Assembly (NCBI RefSeq): GCF_016785085.1 | Contig: NZ_JAENHO010000001.1 | Span: forward strand, 186,001-250,000 | Direction: 5' to 3' | Length of the DNA stretch: 64,000 bases | Source: Paractinoplanes lichenicola | Lineage (GTDB): Bacteria; Actinomycetota; Actinomycetes; Mycobacteriales; Micromonosporaceae | Shown: in pieces, positions 16,868 to 25,397 of the stretch | Layout of the letters: the number at the start of each line of letters is the position of its first letter | How positions within the stretch are numbered: position 1 is the first letter of the stretch | The notes under the pieces: generated by a model | Databases searched by the model: none | The model's input: the letters and a program-made list of their open reading frames with translations, nothing else | What the model was told of the DNA's origin: nothing | Made by a program: the position numbers and the translations under genes

Positions 16868-17877
16868 CAGATTTTCACTCTCGGGTCGAGCCAGGCGTGC
16901 ACGACGTCGGCGATGAGGAAGACCAGGACATAGGCGAACGCGATGATCAGCACGGACGCCTGCACGACCGGGTAGTCGCGGTAGAGCAGCCCGCGCAGCG
17001 CCCACTGGCCGAAGCCCTGCCACGAGAAGACGTATTCGACCAGCACGGTGGAGCCGAGCGCGGTGCCGAAGACCAGCGCGGCCAGCGACGGCAGCCGCAC
17101 CAGGGTGGCCCGCCGCAGATAGCCGCGCAGCAGCGTCCTCTCGGGCAGGCCGTGCGCGGCCGCGGCGGCGTACGCCTCGCTCCGCAGAACTTCCAAAGCC
17201 GATGCCCGTACGCTGCGCAGCAGTGGCGCCAGGACGCCGATGACCAGGGTCAGCACCGGCAGGACCAGGTGCGCGGCGGCCGAGCCGATGGCCGGCCCGT
17301 TGCCGGTGAGCAGCGCGTCGATCAGGTCGGCCCCGGTCAGCGGGGTCAGGTCGGTGTCCGGGTCGACGCGGCCGCTCGGCGCCGGGAACCAGCCCAGCGC
17401 GGCGTAGCCGACCAGGATCAGCACCAGGCCCAGCCAGAACTCGGGGATCGAGTTGCCGAACAGCGCGAAGATCCGTACGGAGTGGTCGCCGAACCGGTCG
17501 GCCCGGCGCGCCGACCAGATGCCGAGCCAGATGGCCAGCAGTACGGCGATCGTGACCGCGATGACCACCAGCTCCAGGGTGGGGCCGAGCCGCAGCGCCA
17601 TCTCGCCGGTCACCGACGCGCCACTCTGGATCGAGGTGCCGAAGTCGCCGGTGACCAGCCCGCCGAGATAGTCGAGGAACTGTTTCCAGATCGGCTGGTC
17701 GAGACCGAAGCGGACGCGCGCGGCCTCCGCATCGGCCTCGGTCGCGTTGGGCCCGAGGATGCTGCGGATCGGGTCACCGGGCAGGACTCTCACCAGCAAG
17801 AAGGTCAGCACGACCACCCCGAGCAGAACCGGGATCAGCTGGAGCAGCCGGCGACCGACGAAACGCAGAATTCGCAC
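16867..17877 (-). CDS. Peptide/nickel-type ABC permease (DppB-like)
   Basis: A 336-aa membrane protein beginning MRILRFVGRRLLQLIPVLLGVVVLTF, the standard DppB first helix, followed by VLPGDPIRSILG. The EAA loop is near RSEAYAAAAAHGLPERTLLRGYLRRA. It sits 4 bp downstream of the binding-protein gene. It pairs with the DppC-like permease and the double ATPase. Confidence 0.92.
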   Translation of the reverse strand: MRILRFVGRRLLQLIPVLLGVVVLTFLLVRVLPGDPIRSILGPNATEADAEAARVRFGLDQPIWKQFLDYLGGLVTGDFGTSIQSGASVTGEMALRLGPTLELVVIAVTIAVLLAIWLGIWSARRADRFGDHSVRIFALFGNSIPEFWLGLVLILVGYAALGWFPAPSGRVDPDTDLTPLTGADLIDALLTGNGPAIGSAAAHLVLPVLTLVIGVLAPLLRSVRASALEVLRSEAYAAAAAHGLPERTLLRGYLRRATLVRLPSLAALVFGTALGSTVLVEYVFSWQGFGQWALRGLLYRDYPVVQASVLIIAFAYVLVFLIADVVHAWLDPRVKI

Positions 17878-17881
17878 AGGA

Positions 17882-19513
17882 TCAGGCCGATGCGCTCAGG
17901 TACCGGAGACGGGCCAGGCCGTCCATCGGTTGCACCCAGCCCGCCACCTTCTCCCGTACGGGAAGGTTGAAGTTGGGCTGGCAGATGATGACCCACGGCA
18001 CGTCGGCCGCGAGGATGGTCTGCACCTGGGCCCAGAGCTGCTGGCGGGCCGCGTCGTCCACGGTGGTGTGCGACTTGGTGTAGATCTGCTCGAGCTCCGG
18101 GTTGGTGTAGTTCGAGTAGTTGAGCGCGGCGCCCTTCACGAAGCTGGTGGCCAGCATGTATTCGACGTCGTTGACCCAGAGCTGACCCGTGGTGATCTGC
18201 AGCGGGATGCTCTTCTGGGTGCGCCGCTCGCCCAGCGTGGCCGGGTCGAGCGGGGTCAGCTTGAGCGTGATGCCCGCCTTGGCCGCCTCGGCCTGCACCT
18301 GCACGGCGATCTTCTGCTGCTCGTCGCTGTCGGCCGCGAAGACCAGCTCCGAGTTGATGGCGGTCTTGCCCGACGCCGCGAGGGCCTGCTTGGCCTTCTC
18401 GATGTCGTACGTGAAGGGGTAGCCGGTCTCGGCGTAGCCCGGCATGTCCAGCGGGACGAGGCTCTTGGTGGGCCGCGCGTCCCCGCCGTACACGTTCTTG
18501 ATGATCTGCTCGTACGGCACCGCGTACGCCAGCGCCTTGCGCACGTTGACGTCGTCGAACGGCGCGGTGGTGACCGACATCTGGATCGCGACCTGGTTGT
18601 TGCTGGCCGCCGAGAGCACCTTGACGCCCTCGACCTTCTTCAGGTCCTGCAGGTCCTGACCGGTGATGCCGAGCGCGATGTCGATGTCGCCGGCCTGCAG
18701 CTGCAGGCGCTGGTTGGCCGCGGCCGGCACGACCGAGAGCCGGATCGTCGGGGTCTTGGCGCCGTCCGTGCCGGGGTAGTCCTTGTTGGCGCTGAGCTCG
18801 ATCTCCTGGCCCTGGGTGGCCTTGGTGACGTTGAAGTAGCCGCCGGTCGGGGCGTTCTTGGCGAACCACTCCTTGGCCCACGGGTCGGCGTCGGTGGCGT
18901 GCTTCTTGGCCTCGACCGAGTCGAAGACGTAGAGCGAGATGGCCTGGATCTGCTTGGTCAGGGCGCTCGGGAACTCCTGGTGGAACTCGACCGTGTAGTC
19001 GTCCTTGACGATGACCTGCTCGGGCTTGGTCAGGCCGATCGTGCGGTAGATGCCGGCCACGTTGGCCTGGGCCGCGAACGCGCGGTCCTTGGACCACTTG
19101 ACGTCGGCCGCCTTCATCTCGTTGCCGCTGGCGAACTTGACGCCCTGGCGCAGCTTGAGCGTCCAGATCTTCTGGGTGCTGTCGGGCTCGAACGACTCGG
19201 CGAACGTCGGCGCGATGTTCGCGGTGTCGAGGATCTGGCTGTCCCCGGCGCTCGTCACCCCGTAATCGATCATGTAGGGGTACACGTTCTTGAACAGCAT
19301 GAGCGCGGTCAGGTCGAAGCCGACGAAGTCCTGGTCCCAGCTCGACAGGTAGCTCGAGACGGCGATCCGCAGGGTGCTGGCGGCGGGGCCGGCCGAGGCG
19401 TTCGCGTCCGGGTTGTCCTTGCTGCCGGCGGCGCACGCGCCGGTCGTCATCAGAAGCGCCACGCTGCCACCGAGCTGGAGCAGGCCGCGACGAGAAATGT
19501 TTGGCGGAGCCAT
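17882..19513 (-). CDS. Extracellular solute-binding lipoprotein, family 5 (peptide/nickel type)
   Basis: A 543-aa substrate receptor. The N-terminus NISRRGLLQLGGSVALLMTTGAC has a twin-arginine-like motif (SRRGLL) and a lipobox ending in Cys, so it is a lipoprotein possibly exported by Tat. The body has family-5 patterns (WTLKLRQGVKFASGNEMKAADVKWSKDRA, RKALAYAVPYEQIIKNVY). It is the first gene of the twelve-gene operon and defines what enters the pathway, but ligand specificity cannot be read from sequence. Confidence 0.92.
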   Translation of the reverse strand: MAPPNISRRGLLQLGGSVALLMTTGACAAGSKDNPDANASAGPAASTLRIAVSSYLSSWDQDFVGFDLTALMLFKNVYPYMIDYGVTSAGDSQILDTANIAPTFAESFEPDSTQKIWTLKLRQGVKFASGNEMKAADVKWSKDRAFAAQANVAGIYRTIGLTKPEQVIVKDDYTVEFHQEFPSALTKQIQAISLYVFDSVEAKKHATDADPWAKEWFAKNAPTGGYFNVTKATQGQEIELSANKDYPGTDGAKTPTIRLSVVPAAANQRLQLQAGDIDIALGITGQDLQDLKKVEGVKVLSAASNNQVAIQMSVTTAPFDDVNVRKALAYAVPYEQIIKNVYGGDARPTKSLVPLDMPGYAETGYPFTYDIEKAKQALAASGKTAINSELVFAADSDEQQKIAVQVQAEAAKAGITLKLTPLDPATLGERRTQKSIPLQITTGQLWVNDVEYMLATSFVKGAALNYSNYTNPELEQIYTKSHTTVDDAARQQLWAQVQTILAADVPWVIICQPNFNLPVREKVAGWVQPMDGLARLRYLSASA

Positions 19514-19720
19514 GGTGGTCCTCCTAGAGCCGAACGGCTGGCGACCCCCAAAAGGGCCGTGAACGGAGTTCTACCGGATAACGTGAGAGTGAACAAGAGG
19601 CCGACTGTTGTTCACAGCCAAGCCGCAACCATTCGCTCGAAGGCTCGTCCGAACAGCCGATGACCAGCGCCGGAAGAGTTCACACGCGTTCACACAGCCG
19701 ATACAAACTCGTGTTCACGG
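19514..19720 (-). promoter_or_regulatory. Upstream region of the catabolic operon with GTTCAC repeats
   Basis: GTGAACAA (19589-19596) and TTGTTCAC (19608-19615) form a perfect 8-bp inverted repeat with an 11-bp spacer. GTTCACAC recurs at 19678-19685 and 19688-19695, and GTTCAC again near 19712. This cluster sits where the operon promoter should be and probably binds a regulator. The half-site TTGTTCAC also occurs in the palindrome at 3375-3396, beside the XRE-cupin gene. I could not fix promoter hexamers. Confidence 0.5.
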
Positions 19721-19760
19721 TAGGCCCTGCTCGGGCGGGCCGAAGGCGTTTCGAGCAGGT

Positions 19761-19822
19761 GCTCAGGAAGTCTGGCGGGCCGACGCGTCGGCGCTCAGGA
19801 AGCTTGGCGGGCCGGCATGTCG
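19761..19822. repeat. 32-bp direct duplication at the 3' end of the XRE gene
   Basis: GCTCAGGAAG(T)CTGGCGGGCCG at 19761 recurs at 19793 with a few changes. The second copy encodes the C-terminal residues of the XRE protein (MPARQAS and stop). The first copy lies just past the stop and would encode a similar SARQTS tail ending in its own stop. This is a recent-looking slippage duplication of the gene end. Confidence 0.65.
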
Positions 19823-20061
19823 GCCAGCCAGGCGTCGGCCAGGTCGGCCAGGGGCACGTCGAGGGCCTGGCTCAGACAGACCACGGTGCCGAACGCAGGG
19901 GCGGGCATCCGGCCCGCCTCGATCTTGCGCAGCGTCTCGGGCGAGATGCCGGCCGCCAGGGCCACCTCGACGATGCTGCGACCGGCGCGGGCGGCCCGCA
20001 GGGCGACCCCGAGGCGGCGGCCGGCGGCGATCTGCTCGGCGGTGAGCGGCTGGCGAACCAT
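19795..20061 (-). CDS. Small XRE-family HTH regulator
   Basis: An 88-aa, single-domain Cro/CI-type protein. The HTH is in IVEVALAAGISPETLRKIEAGRMP, with a following helix pair (VVCLSQALDVPLADLADAWLADM). The start ATG 20061 gives a complete domain with no extension. It is divergent from the methionine aminopeptidase gene across a 69-bp gap full of GGTAT/ATACC elements, so it most likely represses both genes. Confidence 0.88.
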   Translation of the reverse strand: MVRQPLTAEQIAAGRRLGVALRAARAGRSIVEVALAAGISPETLRKIEAGRMPAPAFGTVVCLSQALDVPLADLADAWLADMPARQAS

Positions 20062-20070
20062 GCCTGCACC

Positions 20071-20110
20071 ATACCGCCCGCCGACCCCCGTGGTATAAAA
20101 ATACCGGTAT
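20071..20110. promoter_or_regulatory. GGTAT/ATACC operator cluster between XRE and methionine aminopeptidase genes
   Basis: ATACC at 20071-20075, GGTAT at 20092-20096, ATACC at 20101-20105 and GGTAT at 20106-20110. The right part, GGTATAAAAATACCGGTAT, contains one inverted repeat with a 4-bp spacer and the perfect palindrome ATACCGGTAT. It lies just upstream of the aminopeptidase ribosome site (GAGGAGG at about 20119-20125). The AT-rich segment may double as the -10 region. Confidence 0.65.
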
Positions 20111-20130
20111 AGAAATTCGAGGAGGCAGTC

Positions 20131-20955
20131 GTGATCGAGCTGAAGTCGGCCGAGGAGATCGACCGGATGGCGGTGGCCGGCCAGTTCGTCGGCGAGCTGA
20201 TCGAGGAGCTGAGCGGGGTCGCGGCCGTCGGCGTCAACCTGATGGACATCGAGCACCACGCCCGCCGCCGGATCAAGAAACGCGGCGCCGACTCCTGCTA
20301 CTGGGACTACGCCCCCTCGTTCGGCCGCGGCCCGTTCCGCAACGTGCTCTGCCTGTCGGTCAACGACGCGGTGCTGCACGGTCTGCCCCACGACTACGTG
20401 CTGCGCGACGGCGACCTGCTCAGCATCGACATGGCGCTCGGCATCAACGGCTGGAACGCCGACTCGGCGTACTCGTTCGTCGTCGGCACGCCCGACCCCG
20501 AGGACCTCAAGCTGATCGAGGCGACCCAGGTCGCGCTGGAGGCCGGCATCGCCGCGGCCAAGCCCGGCGGCCGGATCGGCGACATCTCGGCCGCCATCGG
20601 CCAGGTCGCCCACTCGTACGGCTACGGCGTCAACCACGAGTTCGGCGGTCACGGCATCGGCCGCACGATGCACGAGGCCCCGCACGTCTCCAACGACGGC
20701 CGGGCCCGCCGCGGCATGCGCCTCGACCCCGGCCTCACCCTGGCCATCGAGCCCTGGCTGTGCAAGACCACCGACAAGATCCGCTACGACGAGGACGGCT
20801 GGACGATCCGCTCGGCCGACGGCTCCCGCACGGCCCACTCCGAGCACACGATCGCCGTCACCCCCGCCGGCCCCCGGGTGCTGACCCGGCGCCCCGGAGA
20901 AAGCCCGGCCGGGACGGCGGCGGCGCCAGGATCCCGGGCCGAGCGTCAGGCCTGA
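20131..20955 (+). CDS. map: Type I methionine aminopeptidase
   Basis: A 274-aa metallopeptidase that removes N-terminal methionine. The dinuclear metal ligands are visible in order: Asp in LSIDMALG, Asp in WNADSAYSF, His in GGHGIGRTMHE, Glu in LAIEPW and Glu in AHSEHTIAV. It starts at GTG 20131 behind GAGGAGG. It carries a Pro/Ala-rich C-terminal tail beyond the fold. It is not next to ribosomal-protein genes and has a dedicated divergent XRE regulator, so it is probably an accessory rather than the housekeeping copy. Confidence 0.93.
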   Translation: MIELKSAEEIDRMAVAGQFVGELIEELSGVAAVGVNLMDIEHHARRRIKKRGADSCYWDYAPSFGRGPFRNVLCLSVNDAVLHGLPHDYVLRDGDLLSIDMALGINGWNADSAYSFVVGTPDPEDLKLIEATQVALEAGIAAAKPGGRIGDISAAIGQVAHSYGYGVNHEFGGHGIGRTMHEAPHVSNDGRARRGMRLDPGLTLAIEPWLCKTTDKIRYDEDGWTIRSADGSRTAHSEHTIAVTPAGPRVLTRRPGESPAGTAAAPGSRAERQA

Positions 20956-20962
20956 TTCGGAG

Positions 20963-22012
20963 TCAGAAGAGTTCGATGACGGGGCCGTCGTCGACCGCCG
21001 CGGCCTTGGCGCCGGCATGTTCGCTGTGGGTCACGCGCTGGCGTGACATCACGTGCTTGTCCCGCAGGTTGTCGACGGAGACCGCACGTTCCCGCAGGGT
21101 CGCCTCGGGCACGGTGCCGCCGGTGTAGGCGATCACGTCCTCGGCCCCCTGCCTTACCTGCCCGATCGTCTCCGCCACGTGCTCGAGCATCTGGCGGGTG
21201 ATGTCCTGGAACTGGACGTGCCCGACCGCCCCGGTGGTCTCGGCAGTGAGCGCGGCCGAGCTCTGCTCGACCTGGCGCAGGGCCTCCATCGTGTCGTGCA
21301 GGACCCCGCCCACCATCTGCGACATCTCGCGCTGGGCGTTGGCGATCTCGGTGAGCCGGCGGGTCATGGCGGTGTCCGCGGTGCCCAGGCCGGCCTCGCC
21401 GGCCTCCTGGCCGAACGAGGAGTCGTCGGAGAGCACCTTGTCGAGCCGGTTCGTCAGATCGGCGATGCTGCTGCCGATGCCCTGCGCGGCCTTGGCCGAG
21501 CGATCGGCGAGTTTGCGGACCTCGTCGGCGACGACTGCGAAGCCCTCGCCGGCGTCACCGGCCCGCATCGCCTCGATCATCGCGTTGAGCGCCAGGATGT
21601 TGGTGGCCTTGCTGACCTCCTCGATCTGGCTGACGTGCCGCTTGAGGCCGCGCATCTCGTCGACCAGCTCGCGGATCTGCTCGTCGCGGTACAGGAAGTA
21701 CCGCACGAGCCGCTCCACGAGCTGGTCGTTCGACGAGGTGGCCTGGCCCAGCTCCGATTCCGTGCGCTCGAGCGTGCCGGCCAGCCGCGCTACGTCGTCG
21801 ATCAGGCCGTCGGCCAGGCCGTCGACCTTGATCATCTGGCCGACGATCGACTCCGCGGCGGTGCCGGTCTGCCCGATGACGTCGTCGATGTGCGCGGCCG
21901 CGACCTCGCACACCGCGGGCACGTCCCGCAGCACGTCGCCGACGATTTCCGCCCGTACGCGCGTCTCCTCGGAGACATCGGGCGCACCGGACCGGCGGAG
22001 CAGGCGGGACAT
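20963..22012 (-). CDS. Soluble methyl-accepting-chemotaxis-type signalling protein
   Basis: A 349-aa protein with no membrane segment. After a helical N-terminal region it has the receptor hairpin tip ([41 protein letters not shown] at about 135-175), which binds CheA/CheW. A long helical C-terminal part ends in [10 protein letters not shown]. It is the last gene of the chemosensory operon, 23 bp after the CheY-like gene. With no sensor domain it may read a cytoplasmic partner or act as an adaptor. Confidence 0.85.
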   Translation of the reverse strand: MSRLLRRSGAPDVSEETRVRAEIVGDVLRDVPAVCEVAAAHIDDVIGQTGTAAESIVGQMIKVDGLADGLIDDVARLAGTLERTESELGQATSSNDQLVERLVRYFLYRDEQIRELVDEMRGLKRHVSQIEEVSKATNILALNAMIEAMRAGDAGEGFAVVADEVRKLADRSAKAAQGIGSSIADLTNRLDKVLSDDSSFGQEAGEAGLGTADTAMTRRLTEIANAQREMSQMVGGVLHDTMEALRQVEQSSAALTAETTGAVGHVQFQDITRQMLEHVAETIGQVRQGAEDVIAYTGGTVPEATLRERAVSVDNLRDKHVMSRQRVTHSEHAGAKAAAVDDGPVIELF

Positions 22013-22035
22013 CGGAACCTCCTGGAAGGGCGCGC

Positions 22036-22407
22036 TCAGGCGCCGGGAACGACCTGCTTGATCACGCCGAGCAGCTGGTCGGGACCGACCGGCTTGACCA
22101 GCCAGCCGGTCGCGCCGGCCGACTTGGCCTCGTTGCGCTTGGTCTGCTCGGACTCGGTGGTCAGCATGAGCATCGGGGTGAACCGCATGCCGGGGGCCTT
22201 ACGGGCCTCGCGGACGAAGGTGATCCCGTCCATCTGCGGCATGTTGACGTCACTGATGATGAGGTTGGGCTTGACGCCCTTGGCCAGCTTGTCCATGGCC
22301 TCCTTGCCGTGCCCCGCGGTCTCGACCGTGTAACCGGCCTTGGTCAGGATCGACTTGAGGCTCATGAGCATGGTGGCGGAGTCGTCGACAAGCATCACAG
22401 TGGTCAT
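22036..22407 (-). CDS. CheY-like single-domain response regulator
   Basis: A 123-aa receiver domain: acidic pair in LVDDS, phospho-acceptor D53 in [12 protein letters not shown], Thr in LMLTTES and Lys in GWLVKPVG. There is no output domain. It overlaps the STAS-like gene by 4 nt (ATGA). It is one of two stand-alone receivers in this operon, the other lying between cheR and cheA, and is a likely phosphorylation target of CheA. Confidence 0.93.
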   Translation of the reverse strand: MTTVMLVDDSATMLMSLKSILTKAGYTVETAGHGKEAMDKLAKGVKPNLIISDVNMPQMDGITFVREARKAPGMRFTPMLMLTTESEQTKRNEAKSAGATGWLVKPVGPDQLLGVIKQVVPGA

Positions 22408-22676
22408 GGAGGTTCGCTTTCTGCTGAGGAAACCCCGCTGCTCCCCCTGAGCAGCGGCAACACCTGCGTGGCCAGGAAGGCGTCGGTCGGTGTTGAACTA
22501 ATCCTCGGCTGGAAAAGCAGCAGAGCCTGGAGCGCGCCGGTGTGCATATGGTTGCAACGGCGCAGATTGACCTTGGGTTTGGACGTGGTCCGCAGCCAGG
22601 CGACGAGCGACTCCACCTCGTCGACGGTGACGACGTCGATCAGCGACGCGGTGTGCTCATTGAGTTCGAGCGGCAA
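22404..22676 (-). CDS. Small STAS-like protein in the chemosensory operon
   Basis: A 90-aa protein. The segment PKVNLRRCNHMHTGALQALLLFQPRI fits the STAS pattern of a strand, a conserved turn and the helix TGALQALL, but the usual phosphorylatable Ser is not clear. TTG 22676 overlaps the cheA end by 20 nt and has a strong AAGGAGG located inside cheA, which fixes the start. Small STAS partners occur beside CheA/CheY in other alternative chemosensory systems. The family assignment is tentative. Confidence 0.6.
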   Translation of the reverse strand: MPLELNEHTASLIDVVTVDEVESLVAWLRTTSKPKVNLRRCNHMHTGALQALLLFQPRISSTPTDAFLATQVLPLLRGSSGVSSAESEPP

Positions 22677-25014
22677 GGCTGAGCACCTCCTTCATGTTCA
22701 GCACCAGCAGCACCAGGCCGTCGCCCAGCAGCGCGGTGCCGGAGAACTCGCCGGCGTAGGCCAGCAGGCCCTCCATCGGTTTGAGGATCACGTCGACCTC
22801 GCGGTGGAACTGCTCCACCAGCAGCCCCACCCGCTGGCCGTGCAGGCTGACGATGAGAACGCGCTGGTCGGCAGCCGGGTCGGGGGTCCACGGCATGTCC
22901 AGCACCCGGGCCAGGTCGATCACCGGGACCACTTCGCCCCGCAGCACAACGACATCCTGGTGCAGCACCCGGCCGATCTCGGCGGCCGGCACCCGGACGG
23001 TCTCGACGACCAGGTCGACGGGGATACCGAAGCGCTGCCCGGCCACGCTGACCACCATCACCTGGGTCACGGCCATCGACAGCGGCAGCCGCAGGCGCGT
23101 CGAGGTGCCCCGGCCGGGCTGGGAGCGCATCGTGACCGTGCCGCCGAGCTTCTCGACGCTGGCCCGGACGGCATCCATGCCTACCCCCCGCCCGGACAGG
23201 TCGGACACCTGATCGGCGGTCGAGAAGCCGGGCCGGAAGATCAGGTCCACGGCGTCCGTCTCGGTGAGCGCCTCCAGCTCGTCCTCCGAGATCAGACCCT
23301 TCTCGTACGCCTTGCGCTTGACCTTGTCCGGGTCGATGCCCCGCCCGTCGTCGGCGATCTCGACGATCACGGCATCACCGTCGGCCACCGCCGTGAGCGT
23401 GATCCGGGCCGCCGGCGCCTTGCCCGCGGCCACCCGCTCGGCCGAGGTCTCGATCCCGTGGTCGAGGCTGTTGCGCACCAGATGCACCAGCGGGTCGCCG
23501 AGGGCCTCGATGACGTCCTTGTCGGCCATGGTGTCGTCGCCCTCGGTCACCAGCTCGACGGTCTTGTCGAGCCGGCGCGAGAGGTCCCGGATCAGGCGCG
23601 GGAAGCGGGAGAACGCCACCGACAACGGCAACATCCGCACGTCCATCACCGCCGCTTGCAGCTCCTCGGCGATCCGGTGCAGGCCGGAGTACTGGTCCTT
23701 GATCCGGCGGCCCAGCACCCGGCTGCCGAATTCCTCCTCGGCCGCGTCGGCCAGGAAGGTCAGGCCGTTCTTGGCCACGTTGAGCTCGCCCACCAGCTCC
23801 ATCAGGTGGTCGACCTTCTCCTGGTCGACCTTGAGGATGCGGGTGCCGACCTGACCACCGGGATCGTCGGCGCGGCCACGGTCGGCCGTCGCCCGCTCCA
23901 CGGGCGGCGGCGGGGCGGCCGGTGGCGGTTCCTCGGGCGCCGCCGGTGTCTCGGCCAGCAGGGTGGCCACGCGGGCGGTCAGGGCCTCCACGTCCGGCTC
24001 GACGGTCTCGGCCGGGGCGCCCAACGCGGCCGCGGCGGCGGCCACCGAGTGGGCGACGGAGGACAACCGGGCGCCGGACGGCGAGTCGGCGGTCAGCGAC
24101 CGCTGGGCGGCAGCCAGGATGGCGTAGGCGTCGCGGGCCAGCTCGAGGTTCTGCGCCTGCGACTGCACCACGGCCTCGGCCGCGGCCTGCGCCGGCCTCG
24201 GCGGGGGTTCCTCGCCGCTGAGGTGGCGGCGGATCGCCGCCCCGTCCAGCTCGACGATCTCGACCTGGTCGGGCACGTAGCGGAACAGGTGGTTGAGCTC
24301 CCCGACCGCGGCCCGGGTGGCCAGCACGAAGCCGATCAGGCACTGGTACTCGTCGTACGTCTCGGGCGGGGGCCACTCGAAGGGCTGGATCAGGCCCAGG
24401 CCGGCCAGCGCCGGCACCTGACGGACCAGATGCAGCGGGTCCTCGGCGCGGAAGAAGCAGCCCTCGTCCGGGGTGTAGCGCGCGAAGCGGATCGTCGCCG
24501 ACGTGGTGACCAGCCACGAGGCGGTGCTCTCGAGCCATTCCGTCTCGAAGGCGCTCAGCCAGCCGGGCGCGCTGTCGGACACGGCCGTGGGGGCGACCGC
24601 GCTCGCCGAGTCGTCCGGCGCCGCCTGCTCGCCGCCCAGCGGGCCGCGCAGCTTGGTGATCAGGCTCTGCGCGGCCGGGCCGGCGGTCGCGGGCAGTTGC
24701 TCGTGCGTGGTGACGTAAGCCAGCCAGCCGCGGATAAGGTCGAACGCGGCCAGCAGGTCGTCGGTCATGCCCGAGTCGAGGGCGAGCCGGCCCGAGCGTA
24801 CGGCGTCCAGCAGGTCCTCGGCGGCGTGGGTGAGCCGGGTCAGCTCGGGGAAGTCGAACAGCCCGGACGAGCCCTTGAACGTGTGGGCCGCCCGGAACAC
24901 CTCGTTGACCAGCTCGGGGTCGCCGGGGTCCCGTTCCAGCTGCAACAGGCCCTCGTCGACCGAGGTCAGCAGGTCGGCCGCCTCCGCGAGGAACTGGGCC
25001 AGCAACGGGTTCAT
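22657..25014 (-). CDS. cheA: Chemotaxis histidine kinase CheA
   Basis: A 785-aa protein. An HPt domain has phospho-acceptor H44 in FRAAHTFKGSSG. A P2-like middle region (TPDEGCFFRAEDPLHLVRQVP; FRYVPDQVEIVEL) precedes a Pro-rich linker. Dimerisation (VDHLMELVGELNVAKNGL) and HATPase domains follow (N-box VHLVRNSLDHGIE, DDGRGID, SGRGVGMDAV), then a C-terminal CheW-like domain. It phosphorylates the operon receivers in response to receptor arrays. It overlaps the response-regulator gene by 4 nt (ATGA). Confidence 0.96.
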   Translation of the reverse strand: MNPLLAQFLAEAADLLTSVDEGLLQLERDPGDPELVNEVFRAAHTFKGSSGLFDFPELTRLTHAAEDLLDAVRSGRLALDSGMTDDLLAAFDLIRGWLAYVTTHEQLPATAGPAAQSLITKLRGPLGGEQAAPDDSASAVAPTAVSDSAPGWLSAFETEWLESTASWLVTTSATIRFARYTPDEGCFFRAEDPLHLVRQVPALAGLGLIQPFEWPPPETYDEYQCLIGFVLATRAAVGELNHLFRYVPDQVEIVELDGAAIRRHLSGEEPPPRPAQAAAEAVVQSQAQNLELARDAYAILAAAQRSLTADSPSGARLSSVAHSVAAAAAALGAPAETVEPDVEALTARVATLLAETPAAPEEPPPAAPPPPVERATADRGRADDPGGQVGTRILKVDQEKVDHLMELVGELNVAKNGLTFLADAAEEEFGSRVLGRRIKDQYSGLHRIAEELQAAVMDVRMLPLSVAFSRFPRLIRDLSRRLDKTVELVTEGDDTMADKDVIEALGDPLVHLVRNSLDHGIETSAERVAAGKAPAARITLTAVADGDAVIVEIADDGRGIDPDKVKRKAYEKGLISEDELEALTETDAVDLIFRPGFSTADQVSDLSGRGVGMDAVRASVEKLGGTVTMRSQPGRGTSTRLRLPLSMAVTQVMVVSVAGQRFGIPVDLVVETVRVPAAEIGRVLHQDVVVLRGEVVPVIDLARVLDMPWTPDPAADQRVLIVSLHGQRVGLLVEQFHREVDVILKPMEGLLAYAGEFSGTALLGDGLVLLVLNMKEVLSLAARTQ

Positions 25015-25397
25015 GCCGCGACACCCGAGGTGAGCATGCGGGCGACCCGGGCCAGCCGCTCGGCGTTGACCGGTTTGACCAGGTAGAGGTTGGCCCCGGC
25101 GGCGTAGGCCCGGTCGGCGTCGCCCGGCCGGTCCTCCGTGCTGATCATCAGGATCGGCGCGGGGGTTCCCACGGTCTCCGAGCGCAGCGTCTCGACGCAG
25201 GTGTAGCCGTTCATCTTGGGCATGTTGACGTCGACCACGAACAGGTCGAACGCGGTGGACATGGCGGCCTCCACCGCTTCCAGCCCGTTGGCCGCCGCGG
25301 CCACCTCGAAGCCGGCGTCGTCGAGCAGCTTCGTGTGATACATCCGCACCGTCGCGGCGTCGTCGACCACCAGCACCTTGGGACGGTTGTCGCTCAT
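25011..25397 (-). CDS. CheY-like response regulator
   Basis: A 128-aa receiver domain: DD pair in VLVVDDAATVR, phospho-acceptor D56 in LFVVDVNMPKMNG, Ser/Thr in MISTEDR and Lys in LYLVKPVN. The start ATG 25397 overlaps the cheR stop (ATGA) and its stop overlaps the cheA start. It is about half identical in pattern to the receiver at 22036. The two may play output and phosphate-sink roles; sequence does not say which. Confidence 0.93.
   Translation of the reverse strand: MSDNRPKVLVVDDAATVRMYHTKLLDDAGFEVAAAANGLEAVEAAMSTAFDLFVVDVNMPKMNGYTCVETLRSETVGTPAPILMISTEDRPGDADRAYAAGANLYLVKPVNAERLARVARMLTSGVAA

Noticed and set aside
19608..19616. TTGTTCACA as a DnaA box
   Set aside because: It has one mismatch to TTGTCCACA and belongs to a local family of GTTCAC repeats better explained as a regulator site.
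14256..19663. Very long open frames on the + strand opposite the ABC transporter genes
   Set aside because: They are antisense shadows created by GC-rich third positions. They show no domains and are rich in R, G, A and P, while the opposite strand carries clear families.
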